Assembly: GCF_049532985.1 (NCBI RefSeq)
Contig: NZ_CP186693.1
Coordinates: 62,001 to 126,000 of the forward strand
Direction of reading: 5' to 3'
Origin: Promicromonospora sp049532985
GTDB taxonomy: Bacteria > Actinomycetota > Actinomycetes > Actinomycetales > Cellulomonadaceae
DNA length: 64,000 nt
Position 1 is the stretch's first letter, and each line of letters opens with the position of its first letter. A program made the position numbers and the translations under genes. Of the stretch, positions 17,668 through 26,114 are shown piece after piece. The notes beneath the pieces were generated by a model. The model had not been told where the DNA came from. It was given only the letters and a program-made list of their open reading frames with translations, and did not search any database.

Positions 17668-17841
17668 GAGCCCCTCGTCGGTGCCCCGCCGCCACGGCCG
17701 GGCGTCTCGTGCGACACGCTAGGGACCGGCACGGGTCCCGGGCATCGGGGATCACCTGGGCCGAGGCCCTGAACCATCCCTGAGGTGTCCCTGAGCACCG
17801 CGTGCGCGCCGCCCACCGCGGCGTCGGCATACCCTGAGCCC

Positions 17842-18624
17842 GTGCGTATCGCGAGATTCACCACCGGAGACGACCCCCGCTTCGCCCTCGTCCAGCAGGA
17901 GGGCAGCAAGACCTTCCTCGCCGTGCTGGGTGGCGACCCCCTCTACATGCCGGCCATGCCGACCGGCGAGCGCATCGAGCTGGGCGACGGCGTCCGGCTG
18001 CTCGCCCCGGTGATCCCGCGCTCCAAGGTGGTGTGCGTGGGCCGCAACTACGTGGACCACGCCAAGGAGCTGGGCAACGACGTGCCGAGCACGCCGCTGC
18101 TGTTCTTCAAGCCCAACACGGCGGTCGTCGGACCGGACGACCCGATCGTCCTGCCCGACTTCACGCAGGAGGTCTCCTACGAGGCCGAGCTCGCCGTCGT
18201 CATCTCCAAGGTGTGCAAGGACGTCACGCCCGAGAACGCGCCGTCCTACGTGCTGGGCTACACCGTCGCGAACGACGTCACCGCGCGGGACGCCCAGCGC
18301 ACCGACGGCCAGTGGGCCCGGGCCAAGGGCTTCGACACGTCGTGCCCGCTCGGTCCCTGGATCGACACCGACGTGAACCCCGAGGACGTCGGGGTGCGCT
18401 CGCGCGTCAACGGCGACCTGCGCCAGGACGGCCGCACCCGCGACATGGTGTTCGACGTGCCGTTCCTCGTGTCCTACATCTCCGAGGCGATGACCCTGCT
18501 GCCCGGCGACGTCATCCTCACCGGCACGCCCGCGGGCGTCGGCACCATCGACCACGGCGACCGCGTCGAGTGCGAGGTCGAGGGGCTCGGCGTGCTGTCC
18601 AACCCGGTGCTGCGGCGGAACTGA
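17842..18624 (+). CDS. Fumarylacetoacetate hydrolase family protein
   Basis: 260 residues of the FAH/HpcE fold. Visible are VVCVGRNYVDHAKELG, LLFFKPNTAVVGPDDPI, the metal-binding SYEAELAVVI (E-x-E), NDVTARDAQ, KGFDTSCPLGPW and LTGTPAGVG. The family splits or decarboxylates acylpyruvates, for example in aromatic catabolism; no catabolic neighbours define the substrate. The start is GTG 17842, six bases after TACCCT (17830-17835), rather than the GTG 57 bases upstream. The NUDIX gene follows after one base, so the pair is likely an operon. Confidence 0.91.
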   Translation: MRIARFTTGDDPRFALVQQEGSKTFLAVLGGDPLYMPAMPTGERIELGDGVRLLAPVIPRSKVVCVGRNYVDHAKELGNDVPSTPLLFFKPNTAVVGPDDPIVLPDFTQEVSYEAELAVVISKVCKDVTPENAPSYVLGYTVANDVTARDAQRTDGQWARAKGFDTSCPLGPWIDTDVNPEDVGVRSRVNGDLRQDGRTRDMVFDVPFLVSYISEAMTLLPGDVILTGTPAGVGTIDHGDRVECEVEGLGVLSNPVLRRN

Positions 18625-18625
18625 G

Positions 18626-19255
18626 GTGACGGAGGCACCCGCGCGCGGCGGGTCGGTCGTGCCTGGTTCGGTTGTGCCCGGCGACGCCCTGCGCGCCGAC
18701 GCGCTGCACGCGCTGCGCGGCTGGCCGGCGCCGACGCCCGAGCAGGAACGGCTCCGCGTCCGGTACGTGCGCCACCTCGAGGCCCACGACCCCGCGACGC
18801 ACCCGGGTGCCGGGGTGCTCCGGGAGTCCGTGCCGGACCACCTGACGGCGTCGGCCGTCGTGCTCTCCCACGACGGCGCCCACGTGCTGCTCACCCTCCA
18901 CGCCAAGGCCCAGCGGTGGTTCCAGCTCGGCGGGCACCTGGAACCCGGGGACCGCACGCTGGCGGGTGCGGCGCAGCGCGAGGCACGCGAGGAGTCGGGC
19001 CTCGCGCTGACCGTGGACCCGGTGGCCGTGCACCTGGACGAGCACGTCGTACCGTTCTGCCGGCCGGGCACCGGCGACCCCGACCGGCCCGTGCACCACC
19101 TCGACGTCCGGTTCGTCGCCGTCGCGGCGCCGGGCGCCGAGGCCCTGGTCTCCGACGAGTCGCTCGACGTGCGCTGGTGGCCCGCCGACGCCCTCCCCGA
19201 CCCGGACCTCACGGAGCTCGTGGCTCTGGCCCGGACCCGTGTCGGAGGAGCATGA
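18626..19255 (+). CDS. NUDIX hydrolase
   Basis: 209 residues. The Nudix box GGHLEPGDRTLAGAAQREARE and following ESGL fit G-x5-E-x7-R-E-x2-E-E-x-G-L. It cleaves a nucleoside diphosphate linked to another moiety. The start (GTG, two bases after the FAH stop, within CTGAGGTG) points to coupling with the FAH gene. The N-terminal 60 residues form a helical extension before VVLSHDGAHVLLTLH. Substrate unknown. Confidence 0.88.
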   Translation: MTEAPARGGSVVPGSVVPGDALRADALHALRGWPAPTPEQERLRVRYVRHLEAHDPATHPGAGVLRESVPDHLTASAVVLSHDGAHVLLTLHAKAQRWFQLGGHLEPGDRTLAGAAQREAREESGLALTVDPVAVHLDEHVVPFCRPGTGDPDRPVHHLDVRFVAVAAPGAEALVSDESLDVRWWPADALPDPDLTELVALARTRVGGA

Positions 19256-19374
19256 CCGGGCGGGGTCGCCCGGTGAAGCCTTCGGTGCCGGCACCGAAGT
19301 AGGCGACGCGGGTGGCGGACGCCTCGCGAGCACATTCGTGGCCGGTCCGGGCCTCCCGCGCGCACCATGGACGC

Positions 19375-19803
19375 ATGGAGACGATCCGGCGGTTCCTGGT
19401 CCTGACACCCGCGGCCTTCGCGATCACCGCAGCAGTGCTGCTGCCGCTCATGACGGCCGGCAACCTCTCGCTCGCCACGGTCGGGATCGCCCTCCTGACG
19501 GCGCTCGCGGTGACCGTCGGGGTGCTCGTGCTGATCCTCGCCGCGGCGGGCCTGCTCCGGTTGCTGCGCGTGCGCAACACCTGGGCCGTGCTGGGCGCGG
19601 CCTGCGTTCTGGCCGTCGTCACCGCGACGGTCGCCTATGCCCTCGTCGCGGCGTCGCTGCCCCCTGACGACGAGGGATGGAACCTCCTGTACGTGACAGG
19701 CTCCGCCGTCGCGTCGGTACCGGCCTGGCTGGGTTATGCCGTCGGGCTGCTGGTTCTCGGCCGACGGGACCGGGTGGTCGCCGCACGGAACGAGGCGGGG
19801 TGA
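19375..19803 (+). CDS. Small four-helix membrane protein of unknown function
   Basis: 142 residues. Four hydrophobic segments are visible (about residues 7-29, 33-60, 66-92 and 105-130), with a short basic C-terminus. No family is recognised. The ATG before ETIRRFLVL is preferred to the upstream in-frame start because the longer version adds a non-membrane, His/Arg-rich lead without a ribosome binding site. It stands between the NUDIX gene and gltX. Confidence 0.65.
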   Translation: METIRRFLVLTPAAFAITAAVLLPLMTAGNLSLATVGIALLTALAVTVGVLVLILAAAGLLRLLRVRNTWAVLGAACVLAVVTATVAYALVAASLPPDDEGWNLLYVTGSAVASVPAWLGYAVGLLVLGRRDRVVAARNEAG

Positions 19804-19847
19804 CCGTGGCCGCGGCTCAGGGCCGGTGGTGGGCCTAGGCTTGGGGC

Positions 19848-21317
19848 GTGACATCTCCCGCTCCTGGCAGCTCTTCGACCCGTGTCCGCTTCGCGCCGTC
19901 TCCGACCGGCATGTTCCACGTCGGTGGTGCGCGCTCCGCCCTGTTCAACTGGGCCGTGGCGAAGCAGCAGGGCGGCACCTTCGTGCTGCGCATCGAGGAC
20001 ACCGACGCCTCGCGCAACCAGCCCGAGTGGGTGGACGGCATCCTGTCGGCCATGGAGGCGCTGGGGATCCGCAAGGACGACCCGGCGTTCGAGGGCCCGT
20101 ACTACCAGTCCGAGAACGCGGGCATCCAGAAGGATGCCGCCCAGCGGCTGTTCACCGAGGGCAAGGCGTACTACTGCGACTGCACGCGGGATGCCCTGAT
20201 CGCGCGCACGGGCAACCAGCAGACCGGCTACGACGGGTTCTGCCGCGACCGCGGCCTGGAGTACGCCGAGGGCCGGGCGCTGCGGTTCCGTACGCCCGAC
20301 GAGGGCGAGACCCAGGTCGTCGACCTGATCCGCGGCACCCCGACGTTCCCGAACGCCAACCTCGAGGACTTCGTCATCGCTCGCGGCAACGGCTCCCCGG
20401 TGTTCCTGCTGGCCAACGTGGTGGACGACATCGACGAGAACATCACGCTCGTCATGCGCGCCGAGGAGCACCTGCCCAACACCCCGAAGCAGCAGCTACT
20501 GTGGGAGGCGCTGGGCCACACACCGCCGCAGTGGGCGCACATGCCGGTGATCGTCAACGAGAAGCGGCAGAAGCTCTCCAAGCGCCGCGACAAGGTGGCG
20601 CTGGAGGACTACCTGGCCGAGGGCATCCTGCCCGACGCGATGGTCAACTACCTGATGCTGCTCGGCTGGGCGCCGGGCAACGACGAGGAGATCCTGCCGT
20701 TCGACGAGCTGGTGCGCCGGTTCCGCGTCGAGGACATCAACTCCTCCTCGGCGTTCTTCGACGTCAAGAAGCTCACCGCCTTCAACGGCGAGTACATCCG
20801 CGCCCTGAGCGTCGAGGACTTCGCCGCCGCCTGCGCGCCGTGGCTCCGGGCCCCGGCCGCCCCGTGGGCCCCGGACCAGTTCGACCAGAAGGTGTTCGAC
20901 GCCGTCGCGCCGCTCGCCCACTCCCGGGTCGCACTGCTGTCCGAGATCACGAACAACGTGGACTTCCTGTTCCTGGACGCCCCGATCATCGACGAGGACT
21001 CCTGGAACAAGGCCATGAAGACGGGCGCCGCCGGGCTCCTCACGGACGTCCGCGCCGCTCTCGCCGACGTCGCCTGGGAGGCCGAGGCGCTCAAGGACAC
21101 CGTCACCACGGTCGGCGAGGCGCACGGCATGAAGCTGGGCAAGGCGCAGGCCCCGGTCCGGGTCGCCGTGACCGGTCGCCGGATCGGTCTGCCCCTGTTC
21201 GAGTCGCTGGAGGTGCTGGGTCGCGAGCGCACGCTCGTGCGGATCGACGCGGCGCTGGCCCGCCTCGTTCAGGCGGCGACGCCGTCCGACGCCGAGGTGC
21301 CCGCCACCGCCGAGTGA
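19848..21317 (+). CDS. gltX: Glutamyl-tRNA synthetase
   Basis: 489 residues, normal length for a bacterial class I GluRS. The HIGH equivalent appears in RFAPSPTGMFHVGGARSAL, the VLRIEDTD block follows, and the KMSKS equivalent is KLSKR (about 242-246). It charges tRNA-Glu (and tRNA-Gln for the amidotransferase route used by actinobacteria) in the cytoplasm. GTG start; TAGGCT (19836-19841) lies six bases upstream, so the transcript is probably leaderless. Two tRNA-Glu and one tRNA-Gln genes, its likely substrates, lie 2.1 kb downstream. Confidence 0.97.
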   Translation: MTSPAPGSSSTRVRFAPSPTGMFHVGGARSALFNWAVAKQQGGTFVLRIEDTDASRNQPEWVDGILSAMEALGIRKDDPAFEGPYYQSENAGIQKDAAQRLFTEGKAYYCDCTRDALIARTGNQQTGYDGFCRDRGLEYAEGRALRFRTPDEGETQVVDLIRGTPTFPNANLEDFVIARGNGSPVFLLANVVDDIDENITLVMRAEEHLPNTPKQQLLWEALGHTPPQWAHMPVIVNEKRQKLSKRRDKVALEDYLAEGILPDAMVNYLMLLGWAPGNDEEILPFDELVRRFRVEDINSSSAFFDVKKLTAFNGEYIRALSVEDFAAACAPWLRAPAAPWAPDQFDQKVFDAVAPLAHSRVALLSEITNNVDFLFLDAPIIDEDSWNKAMKTGAAGLLTDVRAALADVAWEAEALKDTVTTVGEAHGMKLGKAQAPVRVAVTGRRIGLPLFESLEVLGRERTLVRIDAALARLVQAATPSDAEVPATAE

Positions 21318-21323
21318 CGCCAC

Positions 21324-21354
21324 GGCCCGGGGAGGCGACGCGCCTGCCCGGGCC
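21324..21354 (+). terminator. Terminator after gltX
   Basis: A 14-base stem with one mismatch (21324-21337 against 21341-21354, loop ACG) begins seven bases after the gltX stop. It is GC-rich with no U-tract and sits just before the -10 box of the CPBP gene. Confidence 0.7.
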
Positions 21355-21406
21355 GGTGCGATGTCCCCGCGAACCCCCAGATCACCCACGTTGTAGCGTG
21401 TGAGAC

Positions 21407-22519
21407 GTGACCGACGCCATGAGACCTGACGCCGCGCCGCCCTCACCCGAACCACCTGCGCCGACGCCGTCGGTCTGGGAGCCGCCCGTCGCGGCCACGG
21501 GACCGCGCGAGTACCCGCAGGCCCTGCGGGGGCCGTGGTACCGGTGGTGGCGTCCGTTGCTCGGGCTGCTCGCGGTCGCGGGCTCCGGGGTGGTGGTCTT
21601 CGGGATGGTGCTCCTGGCCACGCTCGGGTTCGTGCTCGCCCAGGCGGTGGGCGCGCAGCTGCCGGACCCGGCGTCGGACGCCTTTCTCGTCTCGCCGGCG
21701 GGCATGCTGGTGACCAACCTCGGGCTCGCGCTCGGCATCCCGGTCGCCCTGGTGGCGACCTGGGCGCAGTCCGGGCGCGCGGGCCTGGTGTCGTCGGTGC
21801 TGGGCCGGGTGCGCTGGCGCCTGCTGCTCGGCGGTCTGGGGGTGTCGTTGCTGCTCCTGGTGCCGCTCACGCTGGCGGGCAGCGTCCTCGTGTCGCAGCT
21901 CGGTCTGGCCGGCGACGCCTCCCCGGGGTCCGACGACGGCCTGTGGCCCCTGACGCCGGCGTCGGGCTGGCTGGCGCTCAGCCTGGTGATCCTGCTGACC
22001 ACACCGCTGCAGGCCGCGGGGGAGGAGTACTTCTTCCGCGGCTGGGCGTCGCAGTGGCTCGGCAGCCTGCTGCGGTGGCGGTGGCTCGCCGTCGTCGTGC
22101 CCGCCGTGGTGACCGCGGTGCTCTTCGCGCTGGCGCACGGTGCGCAGAGCCCCTGGCTCTTCGCGGACCGGCTCGTGTTCGGCCTGGTCGCGAGCCTGAT
22201 CGTCTGGCGCACGGGCGGGCTGGAGCTCGCGGTCGCCCTGCACGTGGCGAACAACCTGCTGGCCTTCGGGCTGGCCATCGCCTACGACGGGTTCGCGGAG
22301 TCGCTCCTGATCACCGAGGTGGCTCCGGCCGAGGGCGCGGTCAGCATCTGCGTCACGCTCGTCACCACGGCGGCGGTGCTGTGGTGGGCGCGACGCCGGG
22401 ATCCCGCCGTGGTGGTCGTCGACCCGGCGCCGCGGCCCGTGGCGGGTCCGGTACCCACCCCGGCAGCAGTCACGACCGCGGGGCCGGCCGCCGGTCCGGT
22501 GAACGGAGGCACGGCATGA
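21407..22519 (+). CDS. CPBP-family intramembrane glutamic protease
   Basis: 370 residues with about seven transmembrane helices. The catalytic GEEYFFRGW (E-E-x3-R, about residue 206) and the later LFALAHG His motif are both intact, as in Abi/Rce1-type intramembrane endopeptidases. A Pro-rich cytosolic N-terminus and a Pro/Ala C-terminal tail flank the core. The substrate is unknown; family members process prenylated or bacteriocin-related peptides. GTG start seven bases after TAGCGT (21394-21399). The stop overlaps the HAD gene as ATGA. Confidence 0.9.
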   Translation: MTDAMRPDAAPPSPEPPAPTPSVWEPPVAATGPREYPQALRGPWYRWWRPLLGLLAVAGSGVVVFGMVLLATLGFVLAQAVGAQLPDPASDAFLVSPAGMLVTNLGLALGIPVALVATWAQSGRAGLVSSVLGRVRWRLLLGGLGVSLLLLVPLTLAGSVLVSQLGLAGDASPGSDDGLWPLTPASGWLALSLVILLTTPLQAAGEEYFFRGWASQWLGSLLRWRWLAVVVPAVVTAVLFALAHGAQSPWLFADRLVFGLVASLIVWRTGGLELAVALHVANNLLAFGLAIAYDGFAESLLITEVAPAEGAVSICVTLVTTAAVLWWARRRDPAVVVVDPAPRPVAGPVPTPAAVTTAGPAAGPVNGGTA

Positions 22520-23301
22520 CCACGGACGGGATCCTGTTCGACGTCGACGACACCCTCGTCGACACCAAGGGCGCCTTCGCGGTGGCCCTGGAGGCGATCC
22601 GGGCCGAGTACCTGCCGCACGTGCCGCCCGAGCGCGACCCGGAGATCCTGGCGCACTGGCGCACCGACCCGGGCGGCTACTACGCCCGCTACACGCGCGG
22701 CGAGCTGGACCACGACACGCAGCGCCGGTACCGCGCGGTGCGGCTGCACGAGACGTTCGGCGGCCCGCCGGTGACGGCCGCGACGTTCGAGGCCTGGGAC
22801 GCCCTGTTCTGGGGCACCTTCGAGCGGTCGTGGACGGCGCACGACGACGCCCGTGCCGCGGTCGACGACGCCGTCGCGGCCGGCCTGCGCGTCGGCGTCG
22901 TGACCAATGCCGCCACCGAGCTGCAGGAGCGCAAGCTGAAGCTCGCGGGCCTGGCCGACCTGCCGGTCCTGGTGGGCGTCGACACGCTGGGCTTCGGCAA
23001 GCCCGACCCCCGGGTGTTCCTCGAGGGGGCCCGTCTGCTGGGGACCGATCCGGTGCGGACCGCGTACGTGGGCGACGAGCCCACCGTGGACGCCCGGGCG
23101 GCCCGCGAGGCCGGCCTGACGGGCGTCTGGCTGGACCGGGCGGGACACCGGCGTGGTCCCGGATACGGCGGGCCCTCCGACGGCGGCCGGGACCCGCAGG
23201 ATCCGGAGGCTCTGCGGGCGGCGGGCGTGCTGGTGATCCGGACGCTGGCCGAGCTGCCGGCGGCGCTCGGCTACGGTCCGGCGGCTGCTCGACCGCGGTG
23301 A
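22516..23301 (+). CDS. HAD-IA family phosphatase
   Basis: 261 residues. Motif I LFDVDDTLVDT has the nucleophile Asp9 and Asp11, motif II is VGVVTNA, motif III Lys is in LGFGKPDPRVF, and motif IV is YVGDEPTVDARAARE. It should hydrolyse a small phosphorylated metabolite. GGAGG precedes the ATG, which overlaps the CPBP stop (ATGA, 22516-22519), so translation is coupled. A Gly/Pro/Arg-rich insertion of about 20 residues lies near the C-terminus. Confidence 0.88.
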   Translation: MTTDGILFDVDDTLVDTKGAFAVALEAIRAEYLPHVPPERDPEILAHWRTDPGGYYARYTRGELDHDTQRRYRAVRLHETFGGPPVTAATFEAWDALFWGTFERSWTAHDDARAAVDDAVAAGLRVGVVTNAATELQERKLKLAGLADLPVLVGVDTLGFGKPDPRVFLEGARLLGTDPVRTAYVGDEPTVDARAAREAGLTGVWLDRAGHRRGPGYGGPSDGGRDPQDPEALRAAGVLVIRTLAELPAALGYGPAAARPR

Positions 23302-23357
23302 CGAGGCCCGGACCGGACCGGGACACGCGCGGGTGACGGACGGCACGCCCATTGCGT

Positions 23358-23386
23358 TTTGCGCACCGTCCGAGGTCAGGTAATGT
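23358..23386 (+). promoter_or_regulatory. Putative promoter of the tRNA-Gln/tRNA-Glu cluster
   Basis: TTTGCG (23358-23363), a 17-base spacer and TAATGT (23381-23386) precede tRNA-Gln by about 67 bases. A small hairpin (CCTGTC/GACAGG) lies in the 5' leader. Confidence 0.55.
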
Positions 23387-23453
23387 TCTCCAGCGGTAAG
23401 GGGTCCACGGAACGCCTGTCGGAGACAGGTGCATCTCGGGGCCGTTACCCCCA

Positions 23454-23525
23454 TGGGGTATGGTGTAATTGGCAGCACGAGTGGTTCTGGTCCACTTAGT
23501 CTAGGTTCGAGTCCTGGTACCCCAG
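23454..23525 (+). tRNA. tRNA-Gln (CUG anticodon)
   Basis: A 72-base cloverleaf. Acceptor TGGGGTA pairs with TACCCCA, the anticodon stem AGTGG/CCACT encloses TTCTGGT (anticodon CTG), and the T-loop is TTCGAGT. The discriminator base is G; CCA is not encoded. Confidence 0.95.
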
Positions 23526-23548
23526 CGCACGTTGCAGTAACAGTTCAG

Positions 23549-23621
23549 GCCCCCATCGTCTAGCGGCCTAGGACGCCGCCCTCTCACGGCGGTAACGCGG
23601 GTTCAAATCCCGCTGGGGGTA
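23549..23621 (+). tRNA. tRNA-Glu (CUC anticodon), copy 1
   Basis: A 73-base cloverleaf with acceptor GCCCCCA/TGGGGGT, anticodon loop CCTCTCA (anticodon CTC), and T-loop TTCAAAT. It is identical to the copy at 23659. Confidence 0.96.
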
Positions 23622-23658
23622 CGCAGGTCTTCCGGCTCCGGCCGGCGGATCAGTTCAG

Positions 23659-23731
23659 GCCCCCATCGTCTAGCGGCCTAGGACGCCGCCCTCTCACGGC
23701 GGTAACGCGGGTTCAAATCCCGCTGGGGGTA
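23659..23731 (+). tRNA. tRNA-Glu (CUC anticodon), copy 2
   Basis: Identical to the preceding tRNA-Glu over all 73 bases. The eight bases CAGTTCAG before each copy are also identical, so the duplicated unit is about 82 bases at a 110-base period. Confidence 0.96.
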
Positions 23732-23735
23732 CAGC

Positions 23736-23770
23736 AAGAAGGCTCGGTCTCACGCGGACCGGGCCTTCTT
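23736..23770 (+). terminator. Terminator of the tRNA cluster
   Basis: A 14-base stem with one G-U pair (23736-23749 with 23757-23770) starts five bases after the last tRNA and ends in TTCTT, a conventional intrinsic terminator. Confidence 0.85.
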
Positions 23771-23897
23771 CGTGTCTCCGGCGCGCACCCGATGTGGCGA
23801 TCGTGGCAGGCATCTGCGGGCGAACGTAGAGCTCGTCGCCCTCTGGTGCCTCATGCCGCGATCGACCCTACGTTCGCCCCGTCGGGCCGGGCGGGAC

Positions 23898-24911
23898 TCA
23901 GCGGATCTTGGGGTCGCCGCCCTCGATGAAGGGCTTGGGGCGCAGCTCCGGGGCGTCCGTGGCGGCGGTGGGCCCGCCGGGTACATGGCCGCCGTCGTGG
24001 TGGCCGGCATCGCGGTGGCTTGCGTCGCGGTGGGCGCCGTCGCGGGGCGTGCCGGGCGCGGGGTCCGAGCCGCCCGGCGTCGTGCCCCCGAAGGTGCCGG
24101 ACGCCGCCGCCCCGGCGGACGCCCCGCCCGGTGCTCCGTACGCCGGCGCGCCGGTCATGCCCGGCAGCCCGCCCGCCGTCGGCCGGAGGTTCTCGTCATC
24201 GGCAGTGGTGTCCGCGGGCGTGTCCGCGACGCCGCTCTCGATCCGGGCGACCGGCAGCTCGATGCGCTGCGTCGGCGGGTTGCTGCGCCGTCCGATCCGC
24301 GGCATGAGCGCGGGCGGCGGGGTGGTGGGCGGTACCTCCACCGGCGGTGCGGCCGGTGCCGCCGCGGCGGGACCGCCCTGGGCGGCGGCCTCGGCGTCGG
24401 CGGCGTCCGGGTGGAAGAGGTTCGCGATGATCAGGCGGTACCGCGAGTCGGGCCGGGGGATCCACGTGACCCGGTCGAGGGCCTGGTCCTGCCCGGCCGT
24501 CTCGAAGATGAAGGTGCCGTAGCCCAGGAGCTGGCCCATCGGGGTGCGCTCGTAGCCGAGGTCGGTCACCTTCTCGGACGGCATCATCGCCACCCGGTGC
24601 ACCAGGAACCCGTCGAGCAGCAGCAGGCGGCGGTCGGTCATGACGAACCACTCGGCCCGCCAGTCCAGCCACTTGTAGAGCAGCCGTGCGCCCAGGACGA
24701 GGAACGGCAGCCACACCCACCCCATGTCGTCGCGGACGTTCGGGTCCACGGCGACCAGGAGCGCCAGGGCCAGGACGAACGCACCGGCGGTGGTGAGGAG
24801 GGGTTCCCAGAGCTTGGCCCAGTGCCGGTGGGTGGCGACGACGATGCGCTCGTCCGCCAGGATGTACCGCCGCAGGGCACGGTTCGGGACGAAGTCCGCT
24901 GTCGTGCTCAT
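23898..24911 (-). CDS. Bacterial PH-domain membrane protein with long disordered tail
   Basis: 337 residues. Two transmembrane helices (about 38-56 and 62-80) are followed by a bacterial pleckstrin-homology (bPH2/DUF304-like) domain: WFVMTDRRLLLLDGFLVHRVAMMP then KVTDLGYERTPMGQLLGYG. After residue 165 the protein is Pro/Ala-rich and ends with a His/Asp-rich repeat (DGAHRDASHRDAGHHDGG) that could bind metal, an inference. Function unknown. ATG 24911 follows GGGGAGG. A 60-residue membrane protein gene lies upstream on the same strand. Confidence 0.85.
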   Translation of the reverse strand: MSTTADFVPNRALRRYILADERIVVATHRHWAKLWEPLLTTAGAFVLALALLVAVDPNVRDDMGWVWLPFLVLGARLLYKWLDWRAEWFVMTDRRLLLLDGFLVHRVAMMPSEKVTDLGYERTPMGQLLGYGTFIFETAGQDQALDRVTWIPRPDSRYRLIIANLFHPDAADAEAAAQGGPAAAAPAAPPVEVPPTTPPPALMPRIGRRSNPPTQRIELPVARIESGVADTPADTTADDENLRPTAGGLPGMTGAPAYGAPGGASAGAAASGTFGGTTPGGSDPAPGTPRDGAHRDASHRDAGHHDGGHVPGGPTAATDAPELRPKPFIEGGDPKIR

Positions 24912-24963
24912 GGCGGCCTCCCCGGAGGATGCGGTCGGAATTCTCGTCGCCGACCCTACGCGG

Positions 24964-25146
24964 TCACCGGCCGATCGACCCGGTGAAGAGCTCCTCGAAG
25001 AAGGTGCCGATGTTCGCGATGGCACCCCAGATCACGTCCCAGAGGGCGAGCACGACGTCGGCGGAGCGCTCGGGGTCGTTGATGACCGAGTAGAGCAAGA
25101 AGATCACCACGACCCAGATGATGATGAGTCTCACCTTAGGCGGCAT
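24964..25146 (-). CDS. Small single-span membrane protein
   Basis: 60 residues: MPPKVR, then one strong transmembrane helix (LIIIWVVVIFLLYSVI) and an amphipathic C-terminus (DVIWGAIANIGTFFEELF). GGAGGAATCTG precedes the ATG at 25146, making this start better than the in-frame extension upstream. It lies 52 bases before the PH-domain gene and is probably co-transcribed. Family not recognised. Confidence 0.7.
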   Translation of the reverse strand: MPPKVRLIIIWVVVIFLLYSVINDPERSADVVLALWDVIWGAIANIGTFFEELFTGSIGR

Positions 25147-25317
25147 CAGATTCCTCCGACGTAGGTGCGTGCGCACCCGGTGTGCACACGTCCCGGGTGA
25201 CACTACTGACACAGGCGGGACCTGGGGAATCACCAGCCTCGGCGTGGCGGGCCAACGCTCACGGACCGCTCACGGACCGCACACCCCGTGTGCACCGCGA
25301 GCGGTCCGGAGCCGTCG

Positions 25318-26037
25318 TCACTCGCCGGAGCGGTGCAGCACCTCGGTCAGCTTGTTCGCCGCGGCGACGACGGCGGCCGAGTGCAGCCGGCCGGGCTGGC
25401 GGGAGAGCCGCTCGACGGGGCCGGACACGCTGACGGCGGCCACGACCCTGCCCGACGGGCCCCGCACGGGCGCCGACACCGACGCCACGCCCAGCTCACG
25501 TTCCGAGACGGACTGGGCCCAGCCGCGGCGTCGGACGCCGGAGAGGATGGTCGCCGTGAAGGTGGCGTCGCGCAGGCCGCGGTGCAGCCGGTCCGGCTCC
25601 TCCCAGGCGAGCAGGACGTGCGCCGCGGAGCCCGCGCTCATGCTGAGCGTGGCCCCGACGGGGATGGAGTCGCGCAGGCCCACCGGGCGCTCGGCGGCGG
25701 CGACGCACACGCGGTGGTCGCCCTGCCGGCGGTAGAGCTGTGCGCTCTCGCCCGTGTGGTCGCGCAGCGCGATGAGCACCGGGTTCGCGGCCGCCAGGAG
25801 GCGGTCCTCACCCGCTGCGGTGGCCAGCTCGTTGAGGCGCGGGCCCAGTACGAAACGGCCCTGCATGTCCCGTGCCACGAGACGGTGGTGCTCCAGGGCC
25901 ACCGCCAGGCGGTGCGCCGTCGGGCGAGCCAGGCCGGTGGAGGAGACGAGCTGCGCCAGGGTGGCCGGACCGGCCTCGAGTGCCCCGAGGACGGACGCCG
26001 CCTTGTCCAAGACGCCGACTCCGCTAGTATCGTCCAT
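25318..26037 (-). CDS. IclR-family regulator, NdgR/LtbR-like, of leuCD
   Basis: 239 residues. An N-terminal winged helix (VLDKAASVLGAL...LARPTAHRLAVALEHHRLV) is followed by the IclR effector domain (GHTGESAQLYRRQGDHRVCVAAAER, SGPVERLS). It is divergent from leuC; in Streptomyces and Corynebacterium the IclR protein in this position (NdgR, LtbR) controls leuCD and related amino-acid genes, so the same role is inferred. The ATG at 26037 is six bases after CAATAT, implying a leaderless mRNA. Confidence 0.92.
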   Translation of the reverse strand: MDDTSGVGVLDKAASVLGALEAGPATLAQLVSSTGLARPTAHRLAVALEHHRLVARDMQGRFVLGPRLNELATAAGEDRLLAAANPVLIALRDHTGESAQLYRRQGDHRVCVAAAERPVGLRDSIPVGATLSMSAGSAAHVLLAWEEPDRLHRGLRDATFTATILSGVRRRGWAQSVSERELGVASVSAPVRGPSGRVVAAVSVSGPVERLSRQPGRLHSAAVVAAANKLTEVLHRSGE

Positions 26038-26043
26038 ACCGCG

Positions 26044-26073
26044 ATATTGCCGTCTCGGAACGTGAGATTGCAA
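26044..26073 (-). promoter_or_regulatory. IclR promoter and possible leuCD operator
   Basis: On the minus strand TTGCAA (26068-26073), an 18-base spacer and CAATAT (26044-26049) place the start of transcription at the IclR ATG. The spacer contains TCTC-7-GAGA (26053-26067), an inverted repeat suited to autoregulation and control of divergent leuC. No equally good -10 box for leuC was found. Confidence 0.6.
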
Positions 26074-26114
26074 GTCGAGGCCCGAAGTTGTTTCTGATGA
26101 GGAGGCGAACCGCC

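Noticed and set aside
23454..23770. Island attachment site at the tRNA-Glu pair
   Set aside because: The repeated tRNA looks like an att duplication, but no integrase or foreign genes lie between or beside the copies.
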